Shown: positions 26,520 through 35,827, numbered from the stretch's first letter. The stretch is DNA of 64,000 nucleotides from JBGAKG01 sp044224495 (GCA_044224495.1 JBGAKG010000010.1:1-64000), one strand, 5' to 3'. Notes: generated by a model from the letters alone, not told the origin. Translations and numbers: made by a program.

Positions 26520-28336
26520 TCGCCGCCGCGCGCTCGAGGAGCGCGAAGATCCTCGACGTCGTCGGCTTCGTCGCGCTCCTCGCGATCGTCGCCCTGTTCC
26601 TCGCGCCCATCTTCACGCACCGCGATACTTACGGATCGCACGACTGGGATCAGATGGAGGCGCACCGCTACCTCGCGGTGAAGACGCTCACGAAGTACCA
26701 CCAGATTCCGCTCTGGAACCCGTACTCCTGCGGCGGCCACACATGGTGGGGCGGGGTCGAGAGCGGGACGAACCTGGTCTCACCGTTTCTTCCCGCGTAC
26801 CTGCTCGCGCCGCTCCCGATGGCGCTCCGGATCGAGATCGCGGGGGCCACCACCCTCGGCGCCGTCGGCGCATGGGTGTTTGGCGGTCGGCTGCTGGAGA
26901 GCACTGGGCTTCGGCTGCTCGTGTCGGTCGCGTTCGCGCTCAACACGCGGTACGCGCTCGGCGTGGAGATGGGCCACGCGTGGCACCTCTACTACGCGCT
27001 CGTCCCGTGGGCGCTCTTCTTCCTCGATCGCGCAATCAGCGCCGCGAAGGGGAAGGCGACGGGGAGCGTGGTCGGCCTCGGCGCGGTTCTCGCGGGGATG
27101 GTCTACCTCGGCGCGATCTATCCGATGCCTCAGGCGATCATGGTCGTCGCGATCTACGCGTTGACGGGGGCCGTCGCACTGCGGTCGTTTCGTCCGCTCG
27201 CCCTCGCCGTGCTCGGTGGCGTCGTGTCGTTCGGGCTGGCGGCCCCAAAGCTCCTCCCCATCCTGGAGACGCTGCGGCGGTTCCCGCGTCTCGTCGACTC
27301 GCCGGAGACGATCGACCTCAACGGTGTCGTCGGCATCTTCACCACGCGCAGCGGCGATCCGCGACCCGCGGTCGGCCCGTGGGCATGGCACGAGTTCGGC
27401 ATCTACGTCGGCTGGATCCCATTCATTCTCATGTGCGCGGCGCCCTTCCTCGCGCGCCGGTGGCGCGAGCGCGCCGCGCTGTTCGCGGGTGCTGGGTGCT
27501 TCGTCCTCGCGCTCGGGCGTTTCAGCAGTATCGCGCCGTGGGCGCTGCTCCACGACCATGTCCCGGTGTTCCAGTCCCAGCACGTCCCGTCGCGCTGGTT
27601 CTATCCGATGGTGCTGATGCTGTCGGTCGCCGCAGCGGCTGGGCTCCAGCGGCTGCTCCACCGGCACGGAGGAAAGCGCTTCTCACTCGAGATTGCGCTC
27701 CTCGCGGTGGCGCTCTGGGTGGGGATCGACATCGCGCTCGAGTCGCAGAAGGAGCTCGTGAACGCGTTCCCGCATCCCGGTCCCTCCGTCGCGGTTTCGA
27801 CGGGGCCTTTCCACCAAGAGCGAGTCGCCACGGGTGAGCTCCGGTACGCTGGGGCTGATTGGACCGCACCCGCGCTTCCGGCGATGATGGCGAACGTCGG
27901 ACTCATCGACTGCGGTACGTTCCCCGGCCTCCACAGCTATTACCGCGACCGGAAGGGAGCCGTCCCTGGCCTCGGAGCCAAGGGGCTCGGCGATCCCGAC
28001 TATCGCGGCGAGGTCTTCTTCATCGACGGAGACGGCACTGCGACGATGGAGACCTGGACTCCGAATGCGGTCAGCGTTCGGTGGGAAGGCGCGAAGTCCG
28101 GCGACGTGCTCGTGATGAATCAGAACTGGGACGCGGGGTGGTCGGCGGAGGGCCGTGTCGAGAACCTGCATGATCGGCTGGCCGTGCGCGTGGACGCGCC
28201 GTCCGGGGTGATGCACTTCCGCTACCGCCCGCGCTTCATGGTGCTCGGGTTGGTGATCTTCGCGCTGACACTCGTCGGGATCGCGCTGCAGTCCGAGCGC
28301 GTGCGCCGGCGGATCTTCGTCAAGGCGACGGGGTGA
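26516..28336 (+). CDS. Polytopic membrane protein, YfhO-like
   Basis: A 606-residue membrane protein with about eleven hydrophobic helices and a C-terminal soluble domain. The opening HDWDQMEAHRYL and PLWNPYSCGGH strings in the first outer loop, and WSAEG/NWDAGW near the C-terminus, are characteristic of the YfhO family, which in Gram-positives transfers sugars to surface polymers. GTG at 26516 overlaps the previous stop as GTGA and has AGGG just upstream; GTG at 26504 is an alternative. Its last 17 bases overlap the end of the convergent gene. Confidence 0.75.
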   Translation: MIAAARSRSAKILDVVGFVALLAIVALFLAPIFTHRDTYGSHDWDQMEAHRYLAVKTLTKYHQIPLWNPYSCGGHTWWGGVESGTNLVSPFLPAYLLAPLPMALRIEIAGATTLGAVGAWVFGGRLLESTGLRLLVSVAFALNTRYALGVEMGHAWHLYYALVPWALFFLDRAISAAKGKATGSVVGLGAVLAGMVYLGAIYPMPQAIMVVAIYALTGAVALRSFRPLALAVLGGVVSFGLAAPKLLPILETLRRFPRLVDSPETIDLNGVVGIFTTRSGDPRPAVGPWAWHEFGIYVGWIPFILMCAAPFLARRWRERAALFAGAGCFVLALGRFSSIAPWALLHDHVPVFQSQHVPSRWFYPMVLMLSVAAAAGLQRLLHRHGGKRFSLEIALLAVALWVGIDIALESQKELVNAFPHPGPSVAVSTGPFHQERVATGELRYAGADWTAPALPAMMANVGLIDCGTFPGLHSYYRDRKGAVPGLGAKGLGDPDYRGEVFFIDGDGTATMETWTPNAVSVRWEGAKSGDVLVMNQNWDAGWSAEGRVENLHDRLAVRVDAPSGVMHFRYRPRFMVLGLVIFALTLVGIALQSERVRRRIFVKATG

Positions 28337-30257
28337 TCCGAACCGGGTTCCCGCGTGCTTCGTAGAACGCGCGGTCCGGGAAGCGCTCGCGCAGGCACTG
28401 TTCCTCGTTGCCCGACGGCTGCGCGACCAGCACGTTCTGCTCGGGATAGAGATCGAGCGGGAGGTTCTGCGTGAGGTCGAGCCCGCCCCGCTCGCCCGTT
28501 CCGTTCTGACCCACGATCACGATCGCGTGCCGGAGCCCAGCGTCGTGCGCGCGATCGTTGACCTCCTCGAGCTTCATCACGGAGTCCGTGTTGATCGGGT
28601 AGAGCATCGGAGCCAAGAGGAGCGTTCCGACGAGGCTCGTCGCGGCGAACGCCATCGCCGCGCCCGCGACCCGATGGCGCTTGGCACCCGCGACGACACG
28701 GAGGCTGGGCGCTGCGATCGCTGCGCCGGTTCCGACCGCCCAGAGGACCACCGTTGGGAGCTCGTAGCGCGGCCCGTAGCCCCAGTCGTAGCCGCGCCCC
28801 ATGTCGAACCACGCGTAGAAGACGAAGAGAAACGTCGCCGACACGAGCATCGCGATGGCGAGTGTCCGCGCACCCTTCGTCGCGCGCGCGAGCCCGAAGA
28901 GCCCGAGCGACGTGGCTGCCGGAAACCAGCAGTACGCGCCCGTGCCGAGGGGGATGCCCCACTTCCACTCGCCGGGGTTCGGCTTGACCATCTGGAACTT
29001 GTTCCACGGGTGGATGATCGTGCTGAGCGAGTAGCCGGTCGTGAACCAGGTCCCGAGCTGTCGGTGCAGCACCCAAAGCGTCCAACCGCCGAGCACGGCC
29101 GCAGCGGCGAGTCCGCTCGCGAACGCGACGAGAGGAATCCGGCGGCGCACGACGCGGGAGACGAAGAGCACGAAGATCCCCGTCCCGAGGAGCAGACCGT
29201 CGGAGACGCGTGTCGCGAGGAGCCACGTCACCGCGACGCCGAACGTGATCCCCCAGCCGATCCGGGCGTTGCGACCCGGGACCTCGCCGACGCGGAGCAG
29301 CGCCTCGAGGCTCCACGCGAAGCACGCGGCGACCCAGATGTGAGGAAAGCGCGAGCCACCGTTGATCAGGAGAGTCGCCCCGAGCGCGAGCGAGGCGACC
29401 GCGAGCGACGCGGCCCAGGGTTTGGCTGGGCCCGTGACGAGGCGCCGCGCGAGCCGGCCGACGGCGACGCCGAGGAGCCCCAGGCTGGAGGGGCCCGCGA
29501 GCCAGAGCGTCCGCGTCCAGAAGAACGGGACCATGAAGAGCGGCCACCCCGGCGTGTACTGCGAGAAGCGTTTGCCCTCCCAGTCGAAGACCCAGAAATT
29601 CTGGAACGCGTGGTTGCACGGCGCTGCCTCCGAGTAGGAGCGCAGCTTGGCGTAGATGCTCGTCTGGAACGTGTAGGCCCACTCGTCGGAGCTGTCGATC
29701 CCCCAGCGGAGCACGTACTTCCCCACGAGCACGGCGAGCACGGTCGGTACCAAGAAGTGCACGAGATCCTGGGCGAGCTCCGCGTCGCCCCCGCGGCCCG
29801 ACGTCTCCGCTTGGATCGCGAAGCGGATGGGGGGGAGGCTCGTCCGGGTGACGAGGCCCGTCGCGAGCATCCCGAGCGAGAGGTGCATCACCGTCACCTC
29901 CCACGTGGAGTCGACGAAGAAGCCGTTCCCCAAGACGGCGAGCACGTGGAGAACCACCGCGAAGAGCTTCGCGGGGAGGGATCCGCGCGACAGCAACGCG
30001 CCGGCCAGGAAGCACCAAGCCGCGCCGCGCAGCAGCGTCAACGTCAGGGTCGGCTCGATGCCCGTCCGATGGAGCGCGACGAGGAACCCCGGGAGGGGGT
30101 TCGCGACGACCGTGCACGCGATCGCGGCCAGCACGAAGGGCGTTCCCCACCCGAGCGCGCGCCGCTGAGTCCAAGAGAGCGCGGCTGCCGTCACACCGGT
30201 CGCGCCATGCGCGACGAGGAAGGCCGCGTCCGGCGTCGCCGTGTAGGGCGTGTGCAC
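28320..30257 (-). CDS. Polytopic membrane protein, probable GT-C glycosyltransferase
   Basis: A 645-residue membrane protein with about ten hydrophobic helices. The loop containing IDSSDEWAYTFQTSIYAKLRS resembles the acidic loop of GT-C enzymes and is similar in layout to the protein at 17320-19173. QYTPGWPLFMVPF matches the family PPG segment. GTG at 30257 is preferred because GGGAGAGAG lies about ten bases upstream; a TTG at 30293 would add 12 residues. The 3' end overlaps that of the YfhO-like gene by 17 bases on the opposite strand, a convergent arrangement with no room for a spacer terminator. Confidence 0.68.
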   Translation of the reverse strand: MHTPYTATPDAAFLVAHGATGVTAAALSWTQRRALGWGTPFVLAAIACTVVANPLPGFLVALHRTGIEPTLTLTLLRGAAWCFLAGALLSRGSLPAKLFAVVLHVLAVLGNGFFVDSTWEVTVMHLSLGMLATGLVTRTSLPPIRFAIQAETSGRGGDAELAQDLVHFLVPTVLAVLVGKYVLRWGIDSSDEWAYTFQTSIYAKLRSYSEAAPCNHAFQNFWVFDWEGKRFSQYTPGWPLFMVPFFWTRTLWLAGPSSLGLLGVAVGRLARRLVTGPAKPWAASLAVASLALGATLLINGGSRFPHIWVAACFAWSLEALLRVGEVPGRNARIGWGITFGVAVTWLLATRVSDGLLLGTGIFVLFVSRVVRRRIPLVAFASGLAAAAVLGGWTLWVLHRQLGTWFTTGYSLSTIIHPWNKFQMVKPNPGEWKWGIPLGTGAYCWFPAATSLGLFGLARATKGARTLAIAMLVSATFLFVFYAWFDMGRGYDWGYGPRYELPTVVLWAVGTGAAIAAPSLRVVAGAKRHRVAGAAMAFAATSLVGTLLLAPMLYPINTDSVMKLEEVNDRAHDAGLRHAIVIVGQNGTGERGGLDLTQNLPLDLYPEQNVLVAQPSGNEEQCLRERFPDRAFYEARGNPVRITPSP

Positions 30258-30353
30258 GGCGAGACTCTCTCCCGCGAGAGCCCCGTGCGTCAATGTGCCG
30301 GCGCATTGCCGAAAACTTGGCCCACGCGAGAGCAGGCGCGCACGGTCGAACGC

Positions 30354-30512
30354 ATGCGCCGCAAGAACCCCGTGATCGGTCGCCCTGGCTCCCGCCCCGA
30401 GCGTCGCAGCGGAGAGGACCGTCGGAGCGAAGCCGATCGGCGGTTCTTCCCGCGCCCCGAAGGGCGGCGGAAGAACGGTGGCCGCCGCGCGACCGACCGC
30501 CGCGACGCCTGA
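30354..30512 (+). CDS. Small Arg-rich protein
   Basis: A 52-residue, strongly basic open frame with repeated RR-x-G/A-x-DRR elements (ERRSGEDRR, EADRRF, ATDRRDA). Such DRR repeats occur in short bacterial proteins of unknown role. The ATG start is followed by MRRKNPVIG. It converges with the small membrane-protein gene three bases later, which argues that both ends are real. No family is recognised, and it could still be spurious in a genome this GC-rich. Confidence 0.4.
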   Translation: MRRKNPVIGRPGSRPERRSGEDRRSEADRRFFPRPEGRRKNGGRRATDRRDA

Positions 30513-30515
30513 GGA

Positions 30516-30752
30516 CTACTTTTCGCTCTTCTCGGCGTCGGCGTTCTCCCGCGCGACGCGTGCGGCGAAGTCTTCCTGCGACTCGTCCGGGTTGCGGAAG
30601 CGGTACCCACCCGAGCTGACGGGCGCGACGAAGTCACCCGGTCGGCTGGCGGGCGGCTCGTCGTCCGCACCCTGCGCACGCGCCATCCGGATCGCGATGA
30701 CGACCCCGACGAAGAGCACGACGGCAGCCGCGATCCCCAACGCGACGAGCAT
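30516..30752 (-). CDS. Small single-span membrane protein
   Basis: A 78-residue protein: an N-terminal membrane helix (MLVALGIAAAVVLFVGVVIA), a short basic turn (RMARAQG), then a hydrophilic tail ending in Lys/Glu. The tail includes SGGYRFRNPDESQEDF. Function is unknown. The start ATG at 30752 is preceded on its own strand by GGAGAG nine bases upstream, which is a good Shine-Dalgarno sequence but lies in a perfect small inverted repeat. The gene is divergent from that at 30816. Confidence 0.65.
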   Translation of the reverse strand: MLVALGIAAAVVLFVGVVIAIRMARAQGADDEPPASRPGDFVAPVSSGGYRFRNPDESQEDFAARVARENADAEKSEK

Positions 30753-30767
30753 GGAGAGGTTCTCTCC
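30753..30767 (-). promoter_or_regulatory. Ribosome-binding site within a small hairpin
   Basis: On the minus strand GGAGAG-AAC-CTCTCC directly precedes the ATG at 30752. The 6-base arms are perfectly complementary with a 3-base loop, and the left arm is the apparent Shine-Dalgarno sequence, so mRNA folding could limit translation of the small membrane protein. Confidence 0.45.
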
Positions 30768-30815
30768 CGGACGCTGCTCGCTGTCAACCGACCTGCTAAC
30801 GTGCCGTTCCCCGCC

Positions 30816-31940
30816 ATGCGAACGCGCACCCGGAATGCTCTCGTCCTCGGCGCGATTGGCGTCGCCGCGGCCGCGGGCGCGTGGTTCGCGGGTGGTCCCA
30901 CGCCGCAGCGGGGCGCGCTCGATGCGGTCCCCGAGCACACGTTCCTGCTCGTCACGCTCGATCTGAAGAAGCTCCGCGCGTCGCCGCTCGCGAGCGAGCT
31001 CGATGCGCTGCACGAGGTGTCCGAGGTCGCCACGACGTGCGGCTTCGATCCGCTCGACCGCGCGAGTCAGGTCGCCATCTCCGTCCCGGAGGAAGAGAGC
31101 GGCGAGTTCGGGCTCGCCGTCACGCACGATCTCGGGCGCGACGAAGTCTCGGCGTGCGCGAAGCGCCTCGCGAACGAGCGCGGGGACGGCGCCACGTTTC
31201 GCCAAGAAGGACCGTACGGGATCCTCGAGGCGGCGGAGTCGATCGACCCGGGACCCAAGGGTCAGATCGTCTACCGCGAGGGGGCGCCCCTCCTCGTCGG
31301 CCGTGGCGGATGGATGACGAAGATGCGGGGCGCGCTCGACGGGACGGAGCCGCGCATCGCCACGCAGAAGGCGCATACGGCGCTGCGAGAGGTCGTCGGC
31401 GCGAACGCTCCGGGGGACGCGGCGCGGCCCGCGCTCGTCGCGACCGCGGTGCTGCCGAAGGCGCTCCGAGAGCGGCTCCGGCGCCAGATGGTGACGGACG
31501 CGGAGGGCCCGAACGCGGCCAAGAGCGCGCAGACGATGGACGCCATCCTGGCGGTGGGCGAGGTCGCCATCGCGGTCCACACCACCACCGCCAGTGCGCC
31601 CGTCACCGTCTTCGCCGAGCTGCGGTGCGAGAAGCCCGGCGCCTGCGAGACGGTGCGCGCGTTCCTCGAGCGCAAGAAGGCGAAGCTCGGGCAGGACCCG
31701 ATCGTGCGGCTGATGGGGTTCGGCCCCATCCTCGACGCGGTGAAGCTCGAGGTGAACGGCGAGGTCCTGGACGCGCGCGCCGAGTGGGCGGCCGACGACG
31801 TTCGGCGGGTGTTTTCCGCGTTGGGGCGCGCGCTCTTCCCCACGGCGCCGGCGCCGGCGCCACGACCGCTGGCCCCGCTCCCGAGCGGCTCGGGGTCCCC
31901 GTCCGCCCTGCCGGGGGAGCTGGTGCGGCCGAAGCCCTGA
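30816..31940 (+). CDS. Exported or membrane-anchored protein, unknown function
   Basis: A 374-residue protein with an N-terminal hydrophobic helix (LVLGAIGVAAAAGAWFAGG), then a long soluble domain without recognisable catalytic motifs and a Pro/Ala/Ser-rich tail. Segments such as LLVTLDLKKLRASP and GWMTKMRGALDG suggest the folded domain type found in other myxobacterial exported proteins of unknown role. ATG at 30816 (MRTRTRN) is preferred over GTG at 30801. The thioredoxin gene follows after about 95 bases. Confidence 0.65.
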   Translation: MRTRTRNALVLGAIGVAAAAGAWFAGGPTPQRGALDAVPEHTFLLVTLDLKKLRASPLASELDALHEVSEVATTCGFDPLDRASQVAISVPEEESGEFGLAVTHDLGRDEVSACAKRLANERGDGATFRQEGPYGILEAAESIDPGPKGQIVYREGAPLLVGRGGWMTKMRGALDGTEPRIATQKAHTALREVVGANAPGDAARPALVATAVLPKALRERLRRQMVTDAEGPNAAKSAQTMDAILAVGEVAIAVHTTTASAPVTVFAELRCEKPGACETVRAFLERKKAKLGQDPIVRLMGFGPILDAVKLEVNGEVLDARAEWAADDVRRVFSALGRALFPTAPAPAPRPLAPLPSGSGSPSALPGELVRPKP

Positions 31941-32035
31941 GCTCGGGTCCTAGCCAGAACGCCCCACCTGGTCCTTCGGCCGGGATAGATTTTGCCGGTC
32001 CCCAGGGTTACTTTACGAGAACCGAGGTCATCGTC

Positions 32036-32356
32036 ATGTCCAAGAACGTCCTGAACCTTTCTGACGCGAATTTCGACAACGAGGTGCTCAAGTCCGACGC
32101 CCCCGTCCTGGTGGATTTCACCGCGACCTGGTGCGGCCCCTGCAAGCAGCTCGCGCCCATCGTCGACAAAATCGCGGACGAGAACATCGGGAAATACAAG
32201 GTCGCGAAGGTCGACATCGACGATTGCCCGGGCGTTGCCCAGCGCTTCCGGATCAAGGGCGTGCCGACCGTCATGGTGTTCAAGGGTGGCCAGGTGAAGG
32301 GCCAGCACGTCGGTGTCACCAACAAGGAGACCTTGCTCAAGCTCCTCGAGAGCTGA
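32036..32356 (+). CDS. trxA: Thioredoxin
   Basis: A 106-residue classic thioredoxin. The active site is WCGPC (about residues 30-34), preceded by the VLVDFTATW strand, with the buried cis-Pro in KGVPTVMVFK and the C-terminal GVTNKETLLKLL helix. It is a cytoplasmic protein-disulfide reductant. The start ATG at 32036 gives MSKNVLNLSD, the usual thioredoxin beginning. It is followed after 63 bases by a Ser/Thr kinase gene on the same strand; the spacer contains a run of G-tracts. Confidence 0.95.
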   Translation: MSKNVLNLSDANFDNEVLKSDAPVLVDFTATWCGPCKQLAPIVDKIADENIGKYKVAKVDIDDCPGVAQRFRIKGVPTVMVFKGGQVKGQHVGVTNKETLLKLLES

Positions 32357-32374
32357 GCCGGCGTCGCCCGAGCC

Positions 32375-32414
32375 GGGCATGGGGTCGAGCGGGATGGGGA
32401 CGATAGGGATGGGG
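32375..32414 (+). promoter_or_regulatory. G-tract cluster, candidate G-quadruplex in kinase leader
   Basis: Six runs of three or four G occur in 40 bases, with loops of 3, 6, 2, 6 and 2 bases, within the usual loop limits for a G-quadruplex. The last two units are an 11-base direct repeat (GGGATGGGGAC at 32391 and 32406). The final G-run is the only Shine-Dalgarno-like sequence before the GTG start of the kinase at 32420, so folding could affect its translation. Chance formation in GC-rich DNA is possible. Confidence 0.4.
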
Positions 32415-32419
32415 ACCGA

Positions 32420-34537
32420 GTGAACCTGGCCACGGATCCGCGGCTGATCGCATTGCGAGACAGCCTGCCGGGCCAGGTCCTGCGCGGCAGCGGCAGGGTC
32501 CAGTACTACATCCGCGAGCGCATCGGCGAGGGCGGTCAGGGCTGGGTCTTCACTGCGAACTGGGACGAGCCGGGTGGCTTCGTCGTCATCGCGAAGGTCC
32601 TCCGGCCCGACGCGGTGAACGCGGACACCATGCGCCGCTTCCAGCGCGAGGCGGACGTCCTCCGCATGTTGTCCCAATCTGGGACACCGAACCCCCACGT
32701 CGTCCGCTTCTACGACCACGCCACGGCCGTCCTCCGATCGCCGAACGGTACCGACACGTACACGCTCCCGTTCACGATCCTCGAGTACGTGAACGGCCTG
32801 ACGCTGGAGCAGGTCATCGACGCGCAGCCCGGCCGCGGGCTCGCGGTCGAGCGCACGCGCCGCATCCTCCGCCAGGTGTCGCAAGCGCTCGAGATCGTCC
32901 ACGCGAAGAAGGTCATCCACCGCGACCTCAAGCCGTCGAACATCCTGCTCGCGCTGGAGGCGGGGACCGAGGTCGCGAAGGTCACCGACTTCGGCCTCGT
33001 GAAGCTCGTGGACATGAACATGCAGCGCACGGCGACGCTCGCCGGCGCCTCGCTCGGCTATGCGCCGCCCGAGCAGTACGAGCAGGGCAACCAGCGCGTG
33101 AGCGAGCGGACGGACGTGTTCTCGCTCGCCGCGATCACGTTCGAGATGCTCACGGGGAAGATGGCGTTCCCCTACCGCGACGGCGAGAACCCGCTCCTGA
33201 TCGTCACGCGGATCCTGAACGAGACGCGGCCCACGCTCGCGAAGCACGCGGAGAACCTCCCCCAGCAGCTCCGCGAACGCCCGGATCTCATCTCGGTGCT
33301 CGACTCGCACATCACGCGCGGGCTGTCGGCGGATCCCGCCGCGCGCCACGCCACCGTGACGGACTTCTTCGGCGCGATCGAGCCGGTGCTCCGCACCGCG
33401 TCCGAGGCGGGCCGCGCTTCGGGTCCGCCGCCGGCGCGCGCGTTGCCGTTCTCGGAGACGGTCCCTGCGTCGATGCAGGCGCCGCCCCGGCCTTCGCAGG
33501 TGCCCGTGATCCTCCCGGCGACCGGCGAGCGCTCGAGCGTCGTCCCGGTCCAACCGGATCGCCTGAGCTTCACGCCCGCCCCGGAGCGGCACGCGAGCAG
33601 CAGCGGGGAGGTTCGCATCGTCCGCCCGCAGGGCGACACGTCGAACCCCGCGCTCTGGTCGTGGCGCGTGATGACGCCCCGGATCCAGGCCGAGGTCATC
33701 CGTGCGTCCACGTTCGCGCCCGACGGCGAGACCGGCGTCGGCGTCGGCCCGCGTGGGCTCGCACGTTGGGAGCGCGGGATGTGGGTCGCCGCCACGCTCC
33801 CGGCCGCGTTCAACGCCGCGCGCGTTCGCACGATCGGGCGCTACGCCAACGGCGATCTCGTGCTCGCGGGCGACGGCGTCGCGGTGCGCCTCTCGGGTGG
33901 CGCGCTCGACGTTTTCCCGATGCCCGATCCGGAGCTCGTCCTCCGCGGGGCTCTCGTCGAGGGCGACACGGTGACGCTCGTCGGCGATCGCCCCGATCGC
34001 ACTCGGCTCGGCGCCCCCGCGGGCACGCGGATCGGCTGCATCGTCCAGTTCCAGGGTCGTCGCCTCGCGATGCTCCTCGACGTGCCCAACACGCCGCCGC
34101 TCCGCGGCATCGCGCGCGTGGGCTCGCGCTTCATCGCGTGCGGCGAGCGGGGAGCCGTGGTCGCGGTCGAGAACGGAGCCGTCGTGGGCTCCAGCTCGGT
34201 CTGCAACGGCGAGCTCTACGCGATCGCCGGGCTTCCTGGCGGCGGCGTGGTCACGGTCGGCAACGGCGGGCATGCGCTCGCCGTCGATCCGCAGCTCAAG
34301 GGCCACCTCGAGGCGGTCCAGACCACGTCCGATCTCCTGTCCCTCTCCATCACCAGCGAAGGCACCGCCTGGGCGGGCGCCACGCGCGCGCGCATCCTCC
34401 GCCGCACCGGCGACAGCTGGGTCCGCATGTCGAACGACGTGGGGCTGACGTCCGCCGCGCTCGCAGTCGTGGCGCTGCCGCGGATCGTGCGTGCGATGTG
34501 CGACGACGGCGCGGTGATCGAGGGTCGGCTCCCTTGA
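32420..34537 (+). CDS. Ser/Thr protein kinase with C-terminal propeller-like domain
   Basis: A 705-residue Hanks-type kinase. It has the glycine loop IGEGGQGWVF, a VIAKVL lysine, the catalytic loop HRDLKPSN, TDFGLVK and a GYAPPEQY activation-end motif, so it looks catalytically complete. After residue 320 a Pro-rich linker leads into about 300 residues of repeated beta-strand units (GVGPRGLARWERG, GDLVLAGDGVAV, GGVVTVGNGG) that resemble a beta-propeller. There is no membrane helix, unlike many bacterial sensor kinases. It starts with GTG. The propeller is a likely ligand- or partner-binding module; its target is unknown. Confidence 0.87.
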   Translation: MNLATDPRLIALRDSLPGQVLRGSGRVQYYIRERIGEGGQGWVFTANWDEPGGFVVIAKVLRPDAVNADTMRRFQREADVLRMLSQSGTPNPHVVRFYDHATAVLRSPNGTDTYTLPFTILEYVNGLTLEQVIDAQPGRGLAVERTRRILRQVSQALEIVHAKKVIHRDLKPSNILLALEAGTEVAKVTDFGLVKLVDMNMQRTATLAGASLGYAPPEQYEQGNQRVSERTDVFSLAAITFEMLTGKMAFPYRDGENPLLIVTRILNETRPTLAKHAENLPQQLRERPDLISVLDSHITRGLSADPAARHATVTDFFGAIEPVLRTASEAGRASGPPPARALPFSETVPASMQAPPRPSQVPVILPATGERSSVVPVQPDRLSFTPAPERHASSSGEVRIVRPQGDTSNPALWSWRVMTPRIQAEVIRASTFAPDGETGVGVGPRGLARWERGMWVAATLPAAFNAARVRTIGRYANGDLVLAGDGVAVRLSGGALDVFPMPDPELVLRGALVEGDTVTLVGDRPDRTRLGAPAGTRIGCIVQFQGRRLAMLLDVPNTPPLRGIARVGSRFIACGERGAVVAVENGAVVGSSSVCNGELYAIAGLPGGGVVTVGNGGHALAVDPQLKGHLEAVQTTSDLLSLSITSEGTAWAGATRARILRRTGDSWVRMSNDVGLTSAALAVVALPRIVRAMCDDGAVIEGRLP

Positions 34538-34573
34538 CGAAACCGCTCGGGCGGTGAAGACATCGGATCTTCC

Positions 34574-35785
34574 GTGGAGTCCAGTTCTTCGGCCCCGCCT
34601 CCCGCCCGTACCGTCGCGCAGCGCACGATCGGGCGGCGCCCGCGCCTCTCGCGCTTCCTCTGGATCCTCCTCACGCTGACGGCGCTCTCGCACCTGCCGG
34701 CGGCGATCGGCTTCACCGAGGCGGTTCGGCGCTGGGGCGGGCCGCTCCCGTGGGTCTTCGGGCTCGTCCTCTACGTCGGCGGGACGGGTCTCTTCCTCGG
34801 GCGCGCGAGCATCGGCATCGCCGATCATCGGCGCCACGAGCTGATGCTGCGGCTCGTCGACGTCCCGTACTTCATCCACTGGTGCGCGTGCCTCTTCACG
34901 CTGCTGCCGTCGCTCGCGGTCCTCCTCGTGTCGCCGATCGTGGACCTGGTGCGCGGCGATCCGGTCGCGCTCCCGCGCGGGGGCTTCATGTGGATCTACG
35001 GCGTGGGGCTCCTGCTCTGCGCGTGGGGCGTGCTCGTTCGGCGCCGCTTCTTCCGGATCGATCGGGTCGAGGTCGCCGTGAAGGGACTCGACCCCGCGTT
35101 CGACGGCTACAAAATCGCGCAGCTCTCCGATCTCCACATCGGCGCGCTCACGCCGAAGACGTGGGGCTTCCGTTGGGCGGCGGCGGCGAACGCGCTCCAG
35201 CCCGACATGGCCGTCGTCACGGGCGACATGGTGACGAGCGGAACCGAGTTCCACCCCGACATCGCCGAGATCGTGGGCAAGCTCGAGGCGAAGGACGGCG
35301 TGCTCGTCTCGATGGGGAACCACGACTACTTCGGCAACGGCGAGCCGTTGATCAGCATGCTCGAGAAGGCGGGTGCGGTCGTGCTCCGCAACGACGGGCT
35401 CGTCCTCGAGCGCGACGAGGCGAAGCTCTTCGTCGCGGCCGTGGACGACACGTGGACGCAGCGCGCCGACCTGGATCGCGCGCTCCGCGATCGGCCCGAG
35501 GGTGCGCCGACGGTGCTGCTCGCCCACGATCCCGATCAGTTTCGGCAGGCGGCGCGGCGGGGCGTGGACGTCATGCTCTCCGGTCACACGCACGGCGGGC
35601 AGGTCGCGCTCCCGTTCGTCGCGCGCCACGTCAACTTGAGCAAGCTCAACCATCAGTACCACCTCGGGACGTACCAACATGGGAACAGCACGCTGTACGT
35701 GCACCCGGGTCTCGGGACCACCGGTCCGCCGATCCGCTTCGGGGTCGCACCTGCGATCGCGCTCATCACGCTCCGCTGCGGCTGA
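34574..35785 (+). CDS. Membrane metallophosphoesterase (YaeI/YkuE-like)
   Basis: A 403-residue protein with four or five N-terminal membrane helices (about residues 28-155) and a C-terminal calcineurin-type phosphoesterase domain: SDLHIGA, GDMVTSG, GNHDYFG, and the late SGHTHGGQ motif, which together supply the dinuclear metal site. Such proteins hydrolyse lipid-linked or cell-surface phosphoesters, for instance UDP-diacylglucosamine or related lipids. The start is GTG with no clear Shine-Dalgarno sequence. It lies 36 bases after the kinase gene and 42 before the sensor kinase gene, all on one strand. Confidence 0.87.
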   Translation: MESSSSAPPPARTVAQRTIGRRPRLSRFLWILLTLTALSHLPAAIGFTEAVRRWGGPLPWVFGLVLYVGGTGLFLGRASIGIADHRRHELMLRLVDVPYFIHWCACLFTLLPSLAVLLVSPIVDLVRGDPVALPRGGFMWIYGVGLLLCAWGVLVRRRFFRIDRVEVAVKGLDPAFDGYKIAQLSDLHIGALTPKTWGFRWAAAANALQPDMAVVTGDMVTSGTEFHPDIAEIVGKLEAKDGVLVSMGNHDYFGNGEPLISMLEKAGAVVLRNDGLVLERDEAKLFVAAVDDTWTQRADLDRALRDRPEGAPTVLLAHDPDQFRQAARRGVDVMLSGHTHGGQVALPFVARHVNLSKLNHQYHLGTYQHGNSTLYVHPGLGTTGPPIRFGVAPAIALITLRCG

Positions 35786-35827
35786 GCCGCGCCGCGGAGG
35801 TTGACGCGAAGGTGCGTTGCCGGTGAG

